Source of the DNA: Alnus glutinosa
Lineage: Eukaryota > Streptophyta > Magnoliopsida > Fagales > Betulaceae
Length of the DNA stretch: 64,000 bases
NCBI RefSeq assembly: GCF_958979055.1
Contig: NC_084896.1
Location: forward strand, 25,484,501 to 25,548,500
Direction: 5' to 3'
Made by a program: the position numbers and the translations under genes. The stretch's first letter is position 1. Every line of letters starts with the position of its first letter. A model generated the notes under the pieces. That model was not told the DNA's origin, made no database searches, and saw only the letters and a program-made list of their open reading frames with translations. Of the stretch, positions 58,560 to 64,000 are shown in pieces.

Positions 58560-58930
58560 GTTATGTATACGTTGGGTGTGCATTGATTGATATGCTTGTG
58601 AGGCAGTGAGGGGTAATGGATCGAGATGTAAATTTAGCGTATAAGGGGTTTGAGAAAATCCCTGAAAAGAATGTGGTTAGTTGGACTTTAATGATAACTA
58701 GGTTCACGTACACAATTATGTTACGTATAAGAGGTCATAAATTTTGGTCTTGGCGTATGGTTTTGAGGGGGTTTACATTAAGTGGAATTTTATACAGCCT
58801 AGAGTTAGAACTGTTGTCGCTTGGGTGGCCATTTCATTCTCCAATTACAATGATGGGATTGGCTTTAGATGCTAATGGACATGTATGCAAAGTTCAAAGT
58901 TATGCTAATTTTGTTTTTAAAAAATTTAGA
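58560..58930 (+). pseudogene. PPR-protein gene fragment (third copy)
   Basis: It reads VNLAYKGFEKIPEKNVVSWT, then in shifted frame FTLSGILYSLELELLSLGWP and GLALDANG. Same fragment and same breakage pattern as at 32091, so it was copied after being captured and broken. Confidence 0.75.
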
Positions 58931-58977
58931 AATGTGTGATGTTATCGATGAAATGGTCAATTCTGAGAGTCATTCGT

Positions 58978-59283
58978 AAGGATACAACACCTCCTTCAAA
59001 CATTTCTACAACATTGTTCGTTGAAGGACCATCACTAGCCTTTTTCTGTATGCACCATAATGCCATGCACTATGACCATCTTCTTCACTATTTTCTTTTC
59101 TCCTCCATGGCATCTTCCATTTCTATGTCCTTTCCATTGTGCAAATGGTCATAGACCCAAGTAGAAAAGTAAATTTGGCTTGAATACTCTGAAGACGCAT
59201 TTAAGTTCTTTCTTGTTCCCGTTAATTTCCATCAATAACATTCTAAAATTATAAACAAAAGATTTGTAGGACACGCCTCTGGT
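58978..59283 (-). pseudogene. Inverted class-beta kinase fragment (third copy)
   Basis: The minus strand covers the VSYKS-to-EMLEG region of the beta C-lobe with several indels. Directly follows the PPR scrap, as in the other two modules. Confidence 0.78.
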
Positions 59284-61179
59284 AAAATATTTATTAATGA
59301 TTAAATTTAGGAAAATATATATATATATATATCCCTTGAACTAACAACTAATTTTAGAATAACTCCCTGAATTTTCAAGTGTAGTAATTTCACTTCTGTC
59401 CAAATATTTCCTATATTTCGCTCCAGTGCTACAATGGGGCCAACTACCCCATTGTTTATTGATAATCACATGCAAATAATTGACATGATCATGGGGCCAT
59501 GCATGTGGAATTTAACAAGCAATTTGCATGCGGAGGACTTGAAGCGAGAAGTCTTGTATTGAGATAAATTTCGTTTATTTTTCATGGTTCTACGACACCT
59601 ACCTTTCTTGGATTTATTGTAGTCTATCAGTCAAGAAAAACTTCCAAATCCAAAATTTCTCATGGTCTACATTCACCGGCCGGTAATTTTCATGTAGAAG
59701 CTTTGAAGCGTGGATTCTTTGGATTGAGATAAACTTCCAAACATGCATTCTTGACTCTTGAGCAAGACCCACATGACAGAGAAGGTTGATGAAAGAAGCA
59801 GGTGGTGGTAGCTGGAAAATATGGTGGACAAGTTCTATATGTTTTGACAAGTGCTATGTACTCTCTATTGTGTCATTTTAAAATTGACGTGGTTTTAAAA
59901 ATATCATAATTAAATCAAAATTTAATAATAATTTATCATGTATTTAATGCTGATTTTAAAAGTCACATTAATTTTGGGAGGATTCAAGGAAGAGTACTCA
60001 TTTCGGATAATTAAGGATCCCCGACCTACAATTTTCAAAAAATTATAGATTATCAAATTAAGTAAATTTAAGCCGTTTCTTAAAACGAACGGCATGAAAA
60101 ATACTGCATATTAAAAATGTGACATATCACCTATGAAAATTGAATATATTTCCATCATATTCTTACAAGTACATGGTAATATTAATCTTGCTCAAACGAC
60201 ACAAAAGAAAAGGGAGGAAGTTCGATCTTACAAGTACATCATTGTTAATATTTGTGTTTTCGGGAGTTATTTTTTTTTAATTTTTTTTTTTTATTTTAGG
60301 TTTGAAAAGAGTTTTAATGTGATATAAAAGTAAACAAAAATATTTTATATTTTTAATTATTTATTAGTATTTTTAACTTGAGAAAAATATCAGTACACGC
60401 AGTATTTAGTCTTTCGTTGCAACAGATCGATTAGCACAGGTAGAATGTCATTTTATCACACAATTGGAAGAATAAACTCAAAATATGTTCGGATTTATCC
60501 AAAACTAAAATATGGTAAAACTATTGCAAAATTCCCCCACAGCGTAGAATTTACCCACTATATCAAATACATTTCCAAGGTAACAATATATATTGTCCAA
60601 CTTTGACTGACGTGTGCACTATTTTTTTTTCTATCAAATACGCTTAAATCATTGGAATTTATCATAATGTATATACTTTATAGAACATTTTTAAAAGAGT
60701 AATGCTAAAAATTATATTTCTATCCTACAAATATTATACAATGTTAACTTGATATTTTTAATTAACCATCAGTTTTGTTCTAAAAAAATATATATATTCT
60801 AAAGGTTAATTAAGACCAACACATCATGATTGTAAGATAATTGTGAAATAAAAAATATGGTTTCTATCATTACTTGACTTAAAAACAAAATTTTTTAAAT
60901 TACAAGTACATTAAATTTTAAAAAAAAAAAATTATAAGTTAAAATGATCATGAAATCCATAATTGTAATATTTTTTGCTAGCTAGAACTACATAATGTGT
61001 ACTGAATTTATAGAACATTCTTCTTTTGCAAGAAATCGTGACCATCAAACGTGCGTACGTAGTGGTAAATATCACAATTCACAGCCCAAGAAATCCAACT
61101 GAAAAAAAAAAAAAAAGGAAAAGGGCAAGATTAATAGTTCTAATCCTTGAGTACAACATGATTGAAACCTGAATGATCA
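59284..61179. repeat. Spacer between beta module and alpha 3' end
   Basis: It matches 37796-39485 except for extra sequence at about 60615-60890, which includes a probable MITE. No gene. Confidence 0.65.
60698..60874. mobile_element. Probable MITE
   Basis: About 177 bp with imperfect inverted ends (AGTAATGCTAAAAATTATAT against AGTAATGATAGAAACCATAT), absent from the matching spacer near 39180. The target duplication is unclear. Confidence 0.5.
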
Positions 61180-62904
61180 TTACTCTTGTTCAGGGATGAC
61201 ATCAAACTTTTGGTCTAGATTCATTCTTGTGGGATTTGTCGAGGCGAACGGATTAGGAGGCGTAGTTAATTCATTTCCTCCTTCCAATATTTGAGTGACA
61301 ACTTTCATTGAAGGCCGACTCACTGGGTGCCATTGGATGCACCAAAGTCCAATAATTGCAAGTTTTTTTGCAATTTTAACATCTTCATCATCCTCAATAA
61401 GGATTCGTAGGTCTTCTTTTTGTTCCAAGAAATTATAAATCCATTCTGGAAAGTAGACTTGACTAGTGTTCTCCACTTTATACTCAACATTTTTTCTCCC
61501 TCCAACTACTTCAAGCAATAAAATTCCAAAACTATAGACATCTGATTTGTAAGAAACATTTCCAAAGTTCCTAGAGAAGACTTCGGGTGCGATGTAACCC
61601 ATGGTACCCCTAGCTGCAGTCATAGACACTACACTTTGATCCTTAGAGCACAACTTGGCAAGACCAAAATCAGAAATTTTTACATTGAAATTTTCATCTA
61701 GCAAAACGTTATGAGGCTTGATATCAAAATGGAGGATTTATTGGTCGCACCCTTGGTGAAGATAATCAATTCCTTTTGCTATGCCAATAGCAATGTCTTG
61801 CAGTTTGTTCCAACCAAGGAAAAGAGTATTGATGTCCGCTGAAGATATGAATTTTCTAGTGAATAAGGTAAGAACTCGTAAACTATAGCTCGTTGAAATC
61901 CATTAGCACAGAAACCAACCAAGCGAACTACATTAAAATGGTGAATCCTGCCTATTGTCCCTACTTCATTTATGAATTCTTCCCTATTTTCTTTGGTAGC
62001 ACTGTTTAAGATCATCTTCACCGCAACATCTTTCCTTTGAAATTTTTGTAATCCTCCAAAAACAATTTGATCTTAACTTGATTTTCTTTTTCTGCTTTGT
62101 CATAGGTGTAGACACGGTAGAGAGCAAAGACCGCTAGTACTAACAGAAATGAACCAAAGATGATACCTGCATTTTAAACATTCGTACGCAAGTGATCAAC
62201 AAGAACTTGTTTCTCCCAATCGAATAATAAAAACTAGCTTCAAAGTGGCTAGTAGACGAGACTCACCAGTAATCTTTAACTTGGCTAATACATCTGTTAA
62301 AGATTTAACAAAATTAGATTCTCATTGTAAATAACCAAACCAATATTGGCTTGAAGCAAGAGAGAAACTTGAGGAGAAATTGATTATACCTTTTGCATGT
62401 TTGGTGAAGCACACCGTTTCTGATTCATTGCTATTATTCTTCAATCTACATCCCTTGCCTTTCTCTTCACAGTGTCTGCAATTTGGTCCGGACCACTTCA
62501 ATTGCAGATTAATATTATCATAACCGAACACTACACCATGTGAAATTGATCGAAGATTATACATCTTTTTACAAGATGCAATGGGCAAATCGCTGATGTC
62601 ATCATTATACGAAGGGAAGGCACGAACTTCGTGGCCTGGGCCGCTAAGACAAGAGATCGCATAGTCGGATTGTTTTTCTGTTGAGGAACAATTGAATAAG
62701 GCAAAGTCTATCTGTGCAGGATAGATTAAACCCAGGATATCCACAGTGGTGTGAATGGCTGTTTAGTCGGAAGGGAAATCGAATGGCTGGGCCAAGGCTT
62801 CCACACGGAAATTCATCACACCCATTTTGGCCTCCTCCAAGGCCTACGACAAAAACCAGAAACAAGAAGAAATATGAGATTGTCATTTCTAAGCAGATAC
62901 CCAT
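61180..62904 (-). pseudogene. Class-alpha LRK10L-type receptor kinase pseudogene
   Basis: Very close to the intact alpha gene, including introns 1 and 2 (62290-62380 nearly identical to 46450-46530). Start codon at 62904, signal peptide and CDEFPCGSLGPAIRFPF present. Lesions: about 170-180 nt lost from exon 1 near 62709 (second half of the GUB_WAK-type domain); about 100 nt lost near 62030 in the kinase exon, taking the glycine-rich loop; and CAA to TAA just before the HFDIKPHN motif near 61740. From 61704 to 61180 the C-lobe frame is open. It faces the beta copy at 63336 across 431 bp. A protein kinase cannot be made. Confidence 0.92.
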
Positions 62905-63335
62905 CTCCGTGGTTGATATGTATGACTAAATAATTAAATTTATCTCTTTTTATTGGTTTAAGATTTTAAAATAAGTGGTGATTTAATATGGTATTAGAGC
63001 AAAAGTCTTGAATTCGAATTTTGTTCTTCTCATTTACCTCATTAGAAATAAATATTCTACGTGTGGGAGGTTCTAACATCATGTTAAATCACCATTTCTC
63101 TTAAAAATTTAACCAAATAAAAATAAATAAATTTAATTATTTAATCATTATTTAACTGGATGGTTTCTCAGCCTCAAGTATCGTATCTAAGCAAATATCA
63201 TCATGGTCCAAATATGGACTAGAAGCTTAGTGGGGTCGGCACAGTAACTTGTCAAACACTCAAGAAAGCTACCTGGCATCTTCGTTTTTAACTTTAAATT
63301 GATCACTTTGCCCCTCTCTCTTTCTCACACGCACA
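62905..63335. promoter_or_regulatory. Spacer between divergent alpha pseudogene and last beta copy
   Basis: 431 bp. The part near 63277-63310 (TTCGTTTTTAACTTTAAATT) matches 14910-14940 before the 15019 beta copy, but the following CAGCTGTGAAAGCTATA segment is missing and the sequence jumps to the CTCTCTCT leader just before the ATG. About 62935-63165 is unrelated to the other spacers and may be an insertion. Confidence 0.6.
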
Positions 63336-64000
63336 ATGACAGGAAGAATGGCCTTCTCTGCTGGACTCTATGCCCTGATTGTTGTTGTACTTGTCCATCA
63401 AACTCGCAGTGCTGAGGATGGTCATCTCTGTTCTCCTTCTTCCTGCGGCGATATCCAAAACATAAGCAATCCGTTTCGATTACAAGACGATCCAGAAAAC
63501 TGCGGCAACGAAAATTATACCCTGTCATGTGAGAACAACAATACTGTGTTGTACTTATATGCTGGAAAATACTATGTGCGGCAAATCAATTACGATGACT
63601 ACACAATCCGAGTGGTAGACTCTGGTATTGATCAGGTATCCATCCCTCGCTATTTTCTAAACGGCAATAATTTCAGTTTTGGGGATTCATATGTCCGGTA
63701 TCGACAACGACGACAACGACATGGGAGATATTATAGGGAACTAATATCAAGGAGTACTGTGGTTTTCGTGATGTGTGAAAACCGGGTGAATTCGCCGTTG
63801 TATTTGGAGACTTCTACTTGCTTTAGTAGTAATGGATCAGACTCAGAGTATTCTTCCAACTCTTCCAAGACGTATAGATATGTCAAAGTCGGCAGAACGA
63901 ATCCATTGGATGTGGAGGACTCGTGCCAAATAGAAGGAATGTCTCTGACATCGTGGCCAGGAAATGATGACCAACATGTTTCCTGTTCAGACGTCCACAA
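63336..64000 (+). CDS. Class-beta LRK10L-type receptor kinase, 5' part (runs off the window)
   Basis: An ATG at 63336 opens a frame that stays open to the last base: 221 codons with no stop. It starts MTGRMAFSAGLYALIVVVLV (signal peptide), then PSSCGDIQNISNPFRLQDDP and the rest of the GUB_WAK-type ectodomain, closely matching exon 1 of the intact beta gene (47432-48191). After FSFGDSYVRY it carries a small CGACAA-repeat expansion coding RQRRQRH that the paralogues lack. Membrane span and kinase lie beyond the window, so whether the gene is whole is unknown. Its promoter lacks the core motif seen in the other beta copies. Confidence 0.85.
   Translation, partial: MTGRMAFSAGLYALIVVVLVHQTRSAEDGHLCSPSSCGDIQNISNPFRLQDDPENCGNENYTLSCENNNTVLYLYAGKYYVRQINYDDYTIRVVDSGIDQVSIPRYFLNGNNFSFGDSYVRYRQRRQRHGRYYRELISRSTVVFVMCENRVNSPLYLETSTCFSSNGSDSEYSSNSSKTYRYVKVGRTNPLDVEDSCQIEGMSLTSWPGNDDQHVSCSDVH

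Overview
The window is nuclear DNA of a dicot plant, probably a woody one (inference only; the species cannot be read from it). Spliced receptor-kinase genes, AT-rich spacers with long A/T tracts, and plant element families (CACTA, Cassandra with a 5S rRNA-like LTR, TRIM, Tourist-like MITEs, L1 LINEs with RNase H) support this. No rRNA or tRNA gene and no CRISPR array was seen.

The window is one decayed tandem cluster of LRK10L-type (leaf rust 10 locus-like) receptor kinases: a cysteine-rich GUB_WAK-type ectodomain, one membrane span and a non-RD Ser/Thr kinase. I count eleven copies of two classes. Class alpha lies on the minus strand (about 5.6-9.97 kb, 10.8-14.7 kb, 39.5-40.0 kb, 45.2-47.2 kb, 61.2-62.9 kb). 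Class beta lies on the plus strand (15.0-17.7, 29.1-31.7, 36.3-37.2, 47.4-50.9, 56.8-58.1 and 63.3 kb to the window end). Only alpha 45206-47240 (612 aa, 3 exons) and beta 47432-50900 (637 aa, 4 exons) can be joined into complete open frames. They are divergently transcribed from a 191-bp spacer. The last beta copy is open as far as the window shows. The other eight are broken by stops, frameshifts, deletions or inserted elements.

Layout. 0-5.4 kb: spacer with a beta 3' flank remnant and a 1.24-kb CACTA element. 5.6-15 kb: two alpha pseudogenes, one split by a Gypsy element, the other by a 1.7-kb solo LTR, with a 336-bp TRIM between them. 15-19.4 kb: a beta pseudogene paired head-to-head with the second alpha. 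19.5-27.9 kb: two unrelated LINEs head-to-head. 27.9-40 kb: a near-complete beta pseudogene, a kinase-only beta pseudogene, and repeated modules of PPR-gene scrap plus an inverted kinase scrap. 40-45 kb: rearranged spacer. 45-51 kb: the intact alpha/beta pair. 51.6-52.3 kb: Cassandra. 53.4-54.6 kb: 3' fragment of a PTEN2-like phosphatase gene. 55-64 kb: another kinase-only beta, PPR and inverted kinase scraps, a broken alpha, and the last beta.

The repeating order looks like: upstream block > beta > PPR scrap > inverted kinase scrap > <alpha | beta> > flank blocks > upstream block. Copies appear to have multiplied by unequal exchange and then decayed. If expressed, the two intact receptors would sit in the plasma membrane with the ectodomain in the apoplast and could share regulation through their common spacer.
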